64,000 nucleotides of DNA from Planococcus citri (lineage: Eukaryota > Arthropoda > Insecta > Hemiptera > Pseudococcidae): the NCBI RefSeq assembly GCF_950023065.1, contig NC_088677.1, forward strand, positions 88,809,469 to 88,873,468. Reading direction: 5' to 3'. Positions 12,390-23,301 of this stretch are shown one piece after another (position 1 is the stretch's first letter; each line of letters opens with the position of its first letter). The translations under genes were made by a program, and so were the position numbers. Below the pieces are notes generated by a model, which was not told where the DNA came from, did no database searches, and was given only the letters and a program-made list of their open reading frames with translations.

Positions 12390-12758
12390 CAGTTATTGGT
12401 GGAGGCTCGACAACGGTGGAAGGTCCAAAGAAAGAGGGTATGTCGGCCGAGGTGGTAACTGGCGTATTGAGATCGGCCGGAGTGGCGTCAGACGTATCGA
12501 CGTCTTGATGGGTATTATCGGGCACTCCGGAAGCCGGTATGGGGCTGGTGCCGCAGCTTTTCGGATTCGTAGATTCGCTGGCCCTGTACAGCACCGAGTC
12601 GAAGCTGAGCACGCTAAAGTGGCGGGCGGCTGCGGCGGCTGCTGCTTCGGAGAGTAGAAATTGCTGATGCGGATGTGCGGTGCTCAGGGTTTCCAAGCCG
12701 TCCATGATCATGGTCGCGGACGAGCCGGTCTCAGTTGGACACCTGGCGGTGTTGCCTC
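12390..12758 (-). CDS. Second coding exon of an unidentified Ser/Thr/Pro-rich protein
   Basis: The 369-nt exon has an acceptor with a pyrimidine tract (TTTTCTTTCCTCAG, the AG at 12760-12759) and a strong donor G|GTAAGT (GT at 12389-12388). It enters and leaves in phase 1, so it could be skipped without a frameshift. It encodes 123 residues: a Met-containing stretch (MIMDGLETLS), an alanine run of eight after LLSE, a motif RHFSVLSFDSVLYRASES, then Ser/Thr/Pro-rich sequence ending ADIPSFFGPSTVVEPPPITG. The composition fits a disordered, activation-like region of a regulator. The phase matches the exon at 55584. I do not recognise the family. A nuclear-receptor A/B region (HR38/NR4A type) is one untested possibility. 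GC content is clearly above the surroundings, and the antisense frame over 12680-12946 is judged a shadow. Confidence 0.72.
12709..12711 (-). other. Possible internal start codon for a short isoform
   Basis: The first in-frame ATG within exon 2 is at 12711-12709, with a second at 12705-12703 (MIMDG). If transcription begins at the GC-rich block near 13.5 kb and reads through the acceptor, this would be the first in-frame ATG. No in-frame ATG precedes it in the extended frame. The isoform is inferred, not demonstrated. Confidence 0.35.
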
Positions 12759-13380
12759 CTGAGGAAAGAAAATCCAAAAAACAGAAATTACTATCGAGCG
12801 CTGCCGCGTCCCGTTCTTCGAGTAACAGCGTGGTCGCCGAGTCCGAGTCAACTTTGCCCAAGTCCGGCAGCTGCTGGCGTAGCGAACTCAATCGAGAAGA
12901 AGTCGGGTACGGGAAAAGTATAACGCATTCGGATGCCAGGATGTAAGCCGGTAATTCCACCTCTTTTTTGAAAAAAAATATCAACGATCAACGACCGACC
13001 GAAATTTCAAAAATTTATCTATACTCAAATTCGATCAACGAAATATTGATAACGAAACCGAATACGATTGGTTATCTATACAAATTACTCGTATTTATAT
13101 GTGGGGGTGTCGATGTTGTCGCGACGACCACGAACGCGATAAACAACCAAAAAAAAAACGTGTCTGTGCCCGCACAAATTCACTACAATGTATTATGCGG
13201 AAAAAAATTTTCTCGAATAACCGAATAAATAAAAATATTATCTATCATGTAAAAAGAACGCGTGTGCGTGTAACGATATAGATTTATTGTTTAGTTTTTT
13301 GTCAGAGATAACCGTAATAGTTCGCGGATCATTCCACACTGATCTCGTCTATCTCGACTAAGTTTTATGAATGAAAAAAG
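12759..13380 (-). other. Upstream extension of exon 2: intron 3' end or alternative 5' UTR
   Basis: The frame of exon 2 stays open on the minus strand to about 12984 and the sequence stays GC-rich to about 12950, then becomes AT-rich. It contains a frame resembling coding sequence (LRQQLPDLGKVDSDSATTLL) but no in-frame ATG. It is either conserved intron or the leader of a transcript started at the proximal promoter. Confidence 0.4.
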
Positions 13381-13690
13381 GCGCTTCTGCGTTGTGGTAC
13401 CGGTGACGGGGTCAGGAGAATGGTCGACCAATCGGCGAGCATTTCACCGTACAGCGTATTTTGTCCGCCGCTCCGACCCGTCCTCGTCTAAGTCAGCTAT
13501 GACGTCAAAATGACGTAATCGAGCCAGCTATGTATCGGTGTACAGTACGCGGACACAAGAGAAAGAGGTGCCATGCCAGCGTACCGCGAGCCGTGCATTA
13601 TCGTCACCGTCACCGTACCACCGCGGACCTCCACCATCAACGGGCATCCTAATTATTACGACTTCCAAGTCTCGAGCCTCGATAACGGAT
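13381..13690 (-). promoter_or_regulatory. Candidate proximal promoter with two CRE-like sites
   Basis: A GC- and CpG-richer block holds a perfect CRE palindrome TGACGTCA (13500-13507) and a half-variant TGACGTAA (13511-13518), three bases apart. It lies about 0.8 kb upstream of the exon-2 ATG on the minus strand. CRE sites bind CREB/ATF bZIP factors. Assignment as a promoter is inferred from composition, sites and position. Confidence 0.45.
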
Positions 13691-14391
13691 CGTCGTCGTA
13701 TAGACTGTTGCTAGGAGTAGGAATCGCAATCGCGCAGGGATTCTCTTCGCTTTTCATTCTTATATTCTTATATATCGTATCGTTATAGGTTTTCCTTTTT
13801 CTTTTCGTTTTTCCCTATCCTTGGCTGCTGCTTGTTTTTTTTTTCATCCTCTCTGAGACGCATTTTACACCCTGTACCGTACTCTCTTCTCTGTGTCATT
13901 TCTCCATCGCGCATACTCTCTTTCCATCTTCTTATTTCTCTCTCGTCGTAATTCAATTACGTACTGTACCTGGTTTTTTTGTTCGCAGTTTCTTTTTTTT
14001 TTGCGGAGAGCGAGCGAGGGGGGAAGAGGGGGGTTTATTTCATAAATTCCGAATTACTATACTATGACGTAGGAATTGGAAAGAGTCTGTAGCTTTATCG
14101 CGTATTTATGTGTTTTCCACTCTTTTGAGGACTTCGATGCTCTTGAATGTGATAGGAAGGTCGTTTGGTGAGACCTTCGTGCGTATTATATAAGGTTTGG
14201 AGATGTTTTTTGTAGAAAATCGTATTGTACAATTGTACATATATGTACTTATATAGCGATGCATTTTCCCACATTGTTTCAAATCAATATTTGAGACGTC
14301 TCTATCTGTGTTTTTCAGGCTGGTCTGTTTTACACGCCTCGTGTCATTTTTATCAAGTTTTTATCCAGATTTGATTGAATTAGTAATTACG
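13691..14391. other. Non-coding T-rich stretch
   Basis: Pyrimidine-rich on the plus strand (long T and CTCT runs between about 13785 and 14000), then ordinary AT-rich sequence. No gene seen. It lies within the long intron between the two coding exons. Confidence 0.5.
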
Positions 14392-16068
14392 CTGCTATAC
14401 GCTCAGCCAAAAATCGAAAAGCAGCAGGTGTTGATAAAATGTATGTGGAGCAGATAAAGCATTTTGGGCCAAAAACTGTTACATGGTTCCAGGAATAATT
14501 GTACAACACCTATGTAGAAACATCAAAAATACCTCGATCATGGAGACAGGCCCATGTCATTGCTATCCAGAAGCCAGGCAAAGACCCAAATGACCCTAAA
14601 AGTTACCGCCCTATATCGTTACTATGTCACCTGTATAAGATATTTGAGCGAGTGGTCCTAAATCGAGTAGCTGAGCATATTGACAAGAACCTAATCAGTC
14701 AGCAGGCAGGTTTCAGACCTGGGAAATCTTGTACTGGGCAGGTCCTGAGTTTAACACAGCACATGGAGGATGGTCTTGAACAGCACAAGGTCACTGGTGC
14801 TGTGTTTGTGGACCTCACTGCAGCGTTTGCCACAGTGTGTCATTAGTTACTTCGGTACAAGATTTATGAACTGACTAGGGACTACAAATTTACAGAAATC
14901 ATCACGACACTGCTTAAAGACCGGAGGTTCTATGTGACTTTGGATGGAAAGAACAGCACTTGGAGAAGGCAAAAGAATGGCTTGCCGCAGGGAAGTGTCT
15001 TGTCACCCATCCTTTTTAATATCTACACCAATGACCAATCAATTGGAGGACCTGCACGTTGCTTCCTTTATGCAAACAACTTGGCGCTCATAGCACAAAG
15101 TGACACATTTGTAGAGATGGAAGACACACTGAATCAGACAATAGAAGAACTCGATGAATACTATAAAGCCAACCACCTCAGGCCAAATCCATCCAAGACC
15201 GAAACCTGTTCGTTCCACCTGAGAAACCATGAGGCCAAGAGACAGCTCAACATCCAATGGGGAAACACTGCACTGAATCACAATGGCCACCCCTAATATC
15301 TAGGAGTGACACTGGATGGATCACTCACCTACCAGCAATAATGTGAAAAAACCAAAATGAAAGTGACTGCTAGAACAACTCTGATCCGAAAGCTGGTAGG
15401 TAGCAGATGGGTAGCTAAACCACAGGTCCTGCACACATCAGCACTAACGCTGTGTTACTCAGTTGCAGAATATGCTTGCCCAGCATGGGGACGATCAGCA
15501 CATGCTAAAAAAAGTAGATGTGCCCCTGAATGATGCCTGCCGATTGGTGACAGGATGTCTCAGACCAATGCCACTCACAACTCCGCATTGTCTCGCAGGG
15601 ATTGCACCACTGGAAGCGCGTAGCAAGGTGGCTGCCAGAGCAGAAAAAACTAAAGCAACACACAACCCCTTACACCCCTTGCATGGCTACAACGAATTAC
15701 CAGAGAGCAGACTAAAATCTAGACATAGTTTCTTGAGAACAGTGAATGAATTGAGTGCTCCTGCCGAAGTTGAACGCTGTCAAATCTGGAACACAGCATC
15801 AAGTAGCGATACTATGAGCGAATCATTGCCCCAAGGCAACCAACTGAAGTACATCATCTGGAAAACGCTGAATAGAATTAGAAGCAGAACAACACGCTCA
15901 AAATCCAACCTACACAGATGACACTTGGCTGATGACGATCTGTGCGAATGTGGTGAGGTATAAGATGACAGACACCTTTTCAGGTGTCGCTTATATGGTG
16001 ATTTCAACGCAGACAAACTGGACCGGATAATTGATGACGAGGGGATGAAGTTCCTTGAGTATTAGTAC
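14392..16068 (+). pseudogene. Dead Jockey-like LINE reverse transcriptase
   Basis: This is a 5'-truncated non-LTR retrotransposon. The readable order is NRKAAGVDKM, then RT palm/fingers (KSYRPISLLCHLYKIFERVV, QQAGFRPGKSCTGQ, FVDLTAAF), then LPQGSVLSPILFNIYTND, then the catalytic box as YANN instead of YADD, then the thumb and a C-terminal CxCxE..HLFRC zinc-knuckle-like motif. In-frame stops occur at 14496 (TAA), 14844 (TAG), 15294 (TAA) and later, and the frame shifts near 15460. Loss of both catalytic aspartates plus the stops makes it inactive. No endonuclease domain or poly(A) tail is preserved. Confidence 0.9.
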
Positions 16069-16225
16069 AAGAAGGGAATTTAGATAAGTACTTAGTATTG
16101 CCGACCGGACAAGAGAAAAAAAACTGATTGAATCAACAATCAGGATAAAATAATTATTGATTCGATAAACGAAATGACCAATTAAGTCGGTATTCGAATC
16201 GAGTTGGCTGTGATGTTACACTGGT

Positions 16226-16511
16226 TTTTCAGAAACTCAGAGTTGACCAACTGTTTCATCATTATCTAAATGGTAAAAATCTATAGAGAAAAGACAGACA
16301 GTGGGCGGAATAAATCATCAATGACTTCAATTTTGCAGAGAATGATTTGGAAAAGACCATTGTTGACTGTATAGAGAAGCGTGGAAGAGATCAGGTCGCA
16401 AGACATGTCAAAAGTTGGCTAAATTGTCAAAATTTTGTACCAGGATAGATTGACAACTTGACAAGAGGACCTCACAAGTTTGCAGTGATCGATGGGTTCA
16501 AAGAACTCAAA
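16226..16511 (+). pseudogene. Possible decayed coding relic
   Basis: One frame reads as varied, protein-like sequence over about 95 codons (landmarks LRVDQLFHHYLNGKN, ENDLEKTIVDCIEKRGRDQV, GPHKFAVIDGFKELK) but is broken by three stops. It lies just after the LINE relic and before a tandem array, so it may be another element's remnant. The family is not recognised. Confidence 0.25.
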
Positions 16512-17480
16512 GATTCGATTTTAGCCCAATCTGAAAATCGTATTTTTCGGTCACGAGTCGAGATTTCAGATTTCGCGTGTTCAAGGTGCAATTTCGAATT
16601 TGAGCATCTGAAAAAAATTTTTTGTGTCCAAACTTTTCAAAAAAAATTGTCAAAAAATATGGTTGAGTAGCAACAACTCTGAGAATCGATTTTTTTAGCC
16701 ACAAATCTTGTTTCCTGAAGTTGAAGTGCGAAAATGAATTCTTAGGGTTTAAAATTTTCGAAAAATTGTTCAAAAATTGCCAAAAAATGTGATTGGGCTG
16801 TTACAACTTTGAGAATCGTCTTTTCTCTCCACAAATTATTTTTTCTAAAGTTTGAACGCGAGTGAATTTTCAAAAAATTGCGTTAGAATGGTCAAAAAAT
16901 ATGATTGGGAAGCTGCAGCTCTGGGAGTCGGTTTTTCTATCCGTAAGTTTTGATTCCTAATGTTTGAACACGATTTCAAGTCTGCACATACGAAAAGGTT
17001 TTTTTGGGGGGCTCAAAATTCTCGAAAAATTGTTCAAAATGGTCGAAAATTACGATGGTGTAGCTGCACTCTGGAAATCGTATTTTCTAGCCAAGAGTTT
17101 AACTTCGTGGAGTTGAGGCACAATTTTGAGTTTGAGCATCCAAAAAGAGTATTTTTGGGGTCCAAAATTTTCAAAAAACTGTTCAAACATGGTCTAAAGA
17201 TATGATTTGGTCAACTACAACTTTTGGAATCGTCTGAAACTCGACTTGTGACTAGAAGAGTTGATTCTAAATATTGTAGTGACTCAATCGCATTTTTCCA
17301 ACATTTTTGGTTGGGGCCCAAAAAATACCCTTTTGGATGCACAGACTCTGAATTGCGACCAAATCTAAGGAAACTCGACTTCTGATTAGAAAAGATGATG
17401 ACCAAAGTCGTAGCTGCCCCATCGCATTCTACGACTATTTTTGGAAAATTTTCCGAATATTTGAAGCCCCAAAAAATACC
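16512..17480. repeat. Diverged tandem array, unit about 150 bp
   Basis: A unit beginning CTGAGAATCGNTTTTTTAGCC recurs at about 16530, 16679, 16811, 16922, 17072 and 17223, spaced 149, 132, 111, 150 and 151 bp. Shared words are CAAAATTTTCGAAAAATTG and CAAAAAATATGATTGG. The last part (17224-17480) also matches in the opposite orientation. No gene is encoded; open frames on both strands are by-products of the repeat. Confidence 0.75.
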
Positions 17481-20400
17481 CTATGGGCCTCATTACTATT
17501 CGACGGTTGTTTCTGGGAATTACTAGGTAAGTATTTTACTGTTTTAGGCACATTTTTTAATTTTTTTGCCGGAATTAGTCAAAAATTGAAATTTTTATTG
17601 GGTCAAATCGGTTACTGCGCAATCGTGAGGTTCCCTTGTCAGTCATTTAGTCACTGATTTTTTTCATTTTTTTTTTTTTACTGAAGCATGAAGCGTCGGA
17701 ATAAAATACCTATTGTGGCTTCCTAAGAAATTTTCAAGTTCAATATTTTGGGTAATTTCTTAGTGTCTGTCCAACCAACATTTTCAGATTTTAGTTACTT
17801 TTAATGCAATTTTGAAAAAATCGTCGATTATTTTAGAACCTCGTAAAACCCTCAGTCATTTATTTGGGGAAGCTGAAATTTTTAATTTTAACTAATCTGC
17901 CTTTGGTTTAGGCGTAGTCTACTCTAGAGACACATCTTGAAATCTTTTCCATCGAGTTCATCGACCATTCCTATACACCATAAATATGTATCTAGTCACC
18001 TATAACAACTTTTCGATCATCCTTTTACATTTTCAAGTGCATTTTACAAGATTCGAGTTATTTTAAAGTGTACATTTGGATAACACGTGATCATGTACAA
18101 GTTCGCAGAAACTGTCGAGTTTTGAAGTATTTTGAACGCACTAGTATGCGATTATTATAATACTACAAACGTTTTAAAAAATTGATAAAACGAAAGGAAG
18201 GAAAGTATTATTAGGAGATTAGCTGTTCTTTCTTATATGGATTGTGCGAGGATATGTTATCAATCGAACGTTGCTTACTGTTTGATTCGAAATTGCTATA
18301 CTTATGGCATCCTATCCTATATGATTCATAAATTCCAAGAATCGAGTTACGCCTAAAGCTGAACACCGATCGGTGTCACTTATGGTTACGCGTTTGAAAA
18401 ATTATTATTTTATTATCATCGTACGTACGTATATCACGTCGAGCACTCTGCTATATAATATTCGCAATTTGTATGAATTTTTTCCCTCTTATAGTTCGAA
18501 TATTATATGTAATTACGTAAGTATAAACGTACGAATATCCGTTTGTTCCGGGAAGTGAGCATATGATAGCGTGAAGTTTGACGTGATAAATTCGATTTTG
18601 TAGTATTTTTCAAGCGAGCTTTTGCAGATAAGGATAAGTGGTACTGGGTAAGAGGAGACTAACAGGAATATAACAAAAATTCGAGTATCGCGAGTTCTCA
18701 AAATAATAAAATTCACAAGTTACAACATCCTGCTTGAAAAAATACCAGTTTTGAAAACTATTTCACTTTAGAGTAGGTAGCTCTTAATCCGAAGATTCGT
18801 TTTTTAAAGCCCTCCCCCCTCTGCCCAAAGTTGTTGAATTTTGTAGAAAAATAATTCCTTATTTTCTGATTTTCTTTCAAGTCAAAAAAAAGTTATGGCT
18901 GATCACCCCCCCCCCTCCTCCTCCTCCTCCTCCTCCTCCTGCTCCCTATTTGAAAACTTCAAAAAAATCCAAGTTACTCGAAAATTTACCATCTCTGCGA
19001 TAGAATTTTTCAGAATATTTTTTTTTTTTTCTAAATAGAAACATCCCTTGGTCCCCCAAGCTATTTTGGTCCCTTTGTATCGAGCTCTTTCCAAGTTGGA
19101 AAAATTTTTTAAGAATGAAAGAAATCAAAGTGGGAGAAAATTTTTTAATTTCTAGTCAAAATTCTTCTAAATGATGTCCTTTTTAAGAAAAAATCTCCCC
19201 CCCCCCTAAAAAAAATATTTCACTAGTATGAAGCCCTTCAAAGTTTAAAAAAAAAATTAAAAATATGTTTCGAAAATGTTTTATCAAAGTGGGAAGATGA
19301 CTTTTATGATTGTGAGCATATTTGGAAAATTTTCAAAAATAGAGATAGAAAAAGAGTAAACAAATTTTCAAAAAAGGTGTGATTCTGAGTTCGTCGAATT
19401 TTTTTAATAATTTTTCTATGAAATAAAATGTCATTTTTGTGATGATGATACTGACGTCCGAGTGTGATTTGAACATGATAAATTTCTAAAAATAATGATA
19501 TTTTGATTTTGAAATGGTGAGTAACGAGTATTTTGTTTTCGTGTAATGTGGCTTATTCAGGGAAGTACAGAGGATGTGATCTTTGATAAGGAGGAAGTGA
19601 GTTTCGCGTATAAAAATTCCGAGCGAGTGCTCGATGATTTTTATGAATGAAATTTTCATTTTTTTTAAAGCGAAAAAATAGTTTAATGTGTGAACTTTTA
19701 TGTTGTGGTTGTAAATAAGGTAGGTACGTGATGCAAATTGGCAATGTTGATAACCAAAAAATAGATGAATGAATGCAGATAGTCATTGATTATTTTAAAT
19801 TGATGTTCTATTTTTGAAAATCCGTTAGGAATTTCTCACATTTTGCCCCGCATTTGGAAAATAATTATTCATTTTGCATTCGCAAAAAGATAGCTAGAAA
19901 TGACACCTTTCTGATGCATCGATGAGCGATTATTTTTTTTTCACAATTATGAATGACTGATTGAAAATTTTTTTCAAAAAAATGAACTCTCATCACTGAC
20001 AGCAATAACCAATTATTCACATCTACGTATGAAAGTCAGGAAGTGGTGAAACGTAAACATTTCACCTTCCTCGTCACTTGTGTTTTATTGGTCGAGCTTT
20101 TACTGCGTCTATTAGCTATCGCATTTCCTTTCGGGAAGTGTGTTGTATTTTTATATCATTAATGTACCGTACTGGTGGAGATATGATTTAATTAATGTTT
20201 CATTCTGAAAAACCCTGCTATCTGCTATCGGTTGAACGGATGAACGGAAGGAACGATATGGCTTTTATCAGTAGTTTTTTTTTTCAATTTTTTGGAAAAA
20301 ATGGAAGAGATATACGTGTCAAACAGACCGCATAAATGATCAATTCGCGAGGATGTTCGTACTTCATAATGCACGATGTTTCCGACTCGTGCTTCGTCGA

Positions 20401-21479
20401 CTAACTTGTTATTTTATGTGACAAATAAGTAGATAGATATGGCATAGATAATATAAATCTAATGAAGCACTCTTATTAGCTGTACCTGGACTACATCATT
20501 TTTTTGTTTTTTATGTGCATAGCTAGCCCTCCATAGCCTACCTATAGATACCCAGACGTACGTTTGTATTTAAACAGAAACTCTCGAGAATTTCCATTTC
20601 TCTCTCTCTCTCTCTGTACTCGTACTCGTACATATATGAACGATCAGTAACAATTTAAAAACTTACGATCTCTTGAAAGTTTCTCGAAAACGTTGCCAAA
20701 TATTCGGCCCCAAAGTCGTACGCTCGGTGCTTACCTCCTATGGTTACATCCCACGAAAACCAAACGAACGCTCTATTAATAGCCGAATCTATTTTTGTTT
20801 TTCAAGCGAGGTTTGTTTTCTAAACTTCGAAAGAATCTTAGCGTTCAGATGCTGCGGTGCGTGCCCCATCTTATACGAGTGTTGATGCCGGCTGCCGCAT
20901 GTATATTCTGTCAATTTGTCCTATTTATTATACGTATTACGTACGCGTATCTTTTCTTGTGATGTACTCGATGCCACTCTTGTATGATTTTTTTTAGCTG
21001 TTTGGTTTATTACTTGGGAGTAAATTACATTATCTGTATAGGCCCTGAGTATGTTGAAAAAATTCAGAATTGATTGATCATTATCTCAATGTACGAGTGG
21101 ATCTTTTGTCTTCTTCCCATCAGTGATCTCGTCACAGCAACTGGATTATGGAGAGTGATTCAAATTTTGAGGGAACATCCACGTTTTCAGACTTTCGACC
21201 ATTTTTTAAAATTTGAATAAGTTGACCTGGCTCATTTCACTAAAAAGACGGTCAAAATTGAGTCAGTCAAGCTCGAAAATAGAATCACCGAATCATTTAC
21301 ATTTTGAATCAGTGATTTGGTCATCATTGCTGATTGAATTTATATAGCTGTACTGAAATCACTGTTTTAGTGTATTAATTCAGCAATTTTGGCGATAAAA
21401 TTTCTCAATTTTCAGAAATTTCTGCATTGAAATGGAGAAAATTCACTGGTGAATCATTCAGAACGCGCAGAATTGATTT
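17481..21479. other. Non-coding stretch, no gene recognised
   Basis: AT-rich intron sequence. Simple repeats include a TCC run at 18914-18940 after a C run, and a TC run at about 20600-20615. Long T and A homopolymers are common. Only short frames without recognisable domains are present. Confidence 0.5.
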
Positions 21480-21910
21480 GGACTCCTTCTTAGAGGCACT
21501 TTTTGAAAATCTGTAATTCATGAAGTATGTCTGGAGGCTTCAAAATGATTTGAAACCGCCTTCAATCAATTCAACATGCTGAAATTAGGGTACAAAATAA
21601 AGTCTAGATTTCCTGAATCATTATTATAAAATTTTGTGAAAATTCCAATTTTCAAAAACTTGCTGGAGGCTCCTGAACTGCTCTAAATGGTTTGAAACAG
21701 CTTTGGATCGATTCAGAGGGTCGAAAATTGGGTACCTACCAAATTTCAGCTTTCTAGGCCAATTTGGTAAAATATTGATTTTTTCACATTTTATATATAT
21801 AGCCGAATAATTTCGTTTTTTTGAAAAATGCGCTTCAGGACCTGAATCTTTTTTTGGGGGGGGGGAGCAATTTTTATTGAAATCATTTCGAAGCTGCTGG
21901 GTTGAAGTAG
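21480..21910. repeat. Single-arm copy of the foldback core repeat
   Basis: It contains the family words CTTGCTGGAGGCTCCTGAAC, TTTCAGCTTTCTAGGCCAAT and TTTGGTAAAAT, in the orientation of the right arms at 41.6-42.0 kb. Its partner arm is absent here. It ends where the TIR element at 21911 begins. Confidence 0.6.
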
Positions 21911-23301
21911 CAGGGTGTTTACCAGGTAGTGAAAGTAGTGAAAAAATGGCGATTTTCAGCAATTTTGCTCAAAAAGTAGTGAAAAATGAAAAAAAGCGGA
22001 AAATCTCGTATTTTCCACACAATAAAATTTTGTAAAAAAATGGCTCATTTGTTGATTTTTTTTAGAATTTGAATTACATATTTTTGAAAATTTCTTGCTC
22101 TTTTTTTTGGATGAAAAAACTTATTGTTCAAACTCAAGAAATGTTTGGAGTTTCAATCAGAAAAATACTCCCTTACCTCCATAAAAAAACTTTTTTTTAC
22201 TTCTTGCAACATGCATTTTTGAAAGCTTTCTTGGCCTCGCTTCACTCGGGCTCGTTTGCTTTTTTTTCATGTTTGAATTTTTAAAAAAAAATAATCATTC
22301 AAGTTTTAAAATTTTGAAGCAAAAATAATAAACTTCTTCATTCATTACCCAACAAAAAAATGTTTTTACTCGTATACCCCTATATTAAAAAAAATAGAAC
22401 AAAAAATAAGAACTGTTCAAAATTTAATGGAAAGATCCATGCTACATTTTAAAAAAAGAGATCGAATTAGAATCAAAACAATTAAAATGAAGTTGAAAAA
22501 TAATCGGAATGCAGTCAAATTAATAAAATCAAAAAAATGGGGGTGGGGGGGGGTCACGTGGCTAGATTAGGGGACAACAGGTGGACACAAAAAGTCACTT
22601 TCTGGTTCAATACGGGGAAAAGAAGGCAAGGGAAACAGAGGGCTAGGTGGAGGGACGACTTTAGGAAACTACTGACCCATGACCATTTTCAAAAGATCGC
22701 CCAGGACAGGAAAGAATGGTGCAGGCTGGGGGAGGCTTTTGCCCTATCTTAGGGCCACGAGTGTTATCTATATTGTTTACATTTGTAACACTTGTACAAT
22801 AAAGCTTGATTTGATTTGATACCCCTCGAAATACTAATTTCAATAGCTTTTTCGAAAAATTTGTACCCCATCATTTTTTTCCAAATGTTTAAATTTTCCA
22901 TTAATTTTTTAAAATTTTTAATTTTGAAAAAAGTTCTTTATTCACCCAATTTTACTACAGTAACAAGAACCTTAAAGATCAAAATAAAATCAAAAATTGA
23001 AATGACAAAATTATATTCTCGACATCCGTTTGCTTGAAAAAATCTTGGAAAAGCGAAAAATTGTAATGTAAAATTTTGCCTCGTCCGTCCCCTCCCCCTC
23101 TTGAAAAATCCCAAGTGTTAAAAAATGTCCTGCTAAAGTCCTAATGTTTTTTTATTTATTTTTACAAAAAAAAAAAAAAAAAAATTAAAAATGAGAAATT
23201 ATTCCTGTAGGAGGAGGGGGGGGGGATAAAATATTTTAGAAGGCAGTGATGTTTTTTGAAAGGTAGTGATTTTTGGTCAAAAAATTCCGGTAGACACCCT
23301 C
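21911..23301. mobile_element. TIR element with TAGTGAAA subterminal repeats
   Basis: The left end AGGGTGTTTACC (21912) matches the complement of the right end GGTAGACACCCT (ending 23300), 12 bp with one mismatch. Inside both ends are AGGTAGTGA-type subterminal words (21916-21975 and 23255-23275). A CTCGCTTCACTCGGGCTCG motif lies at about 22235. It is related to copies at 56738-57470. A LINE 3' end is inserted at 22555. No transposase is present. The end sequence is hAT-like, but no 8-bp duplication was found. Confidence 0.6.
22555..22823 (+). pseudogene. LINE 3' end: C-terminal reverse-transcriptase tail and UTR
   Basis: The frame at 22537-22752 ends in a segment typical of LINE ORF2 C-termini (GKQRARWRDDFRKL, AQDRKEWCRLGEAFA, then stop). 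A short 3' UTR follows with AATAAA at 22799-22804, then TTGATTTGATTTGAT, a short tandem 3' tail like those of CR1/RTE-type LINEs. It is strongly 5'-truncated and lies within the 21911-23301 element, so it inserted later. Confidence 0.75.

Noticed and set aside
12680..12946. Plus-strand 88-codon frame with basic/Ser-rich composition opposite exon 2
   Set aside because: The minus strand has matching acceptor, donor and phase with another exon; the plus frame has no splice or start context and is explained as an antisense shadow of a GC-rich region.
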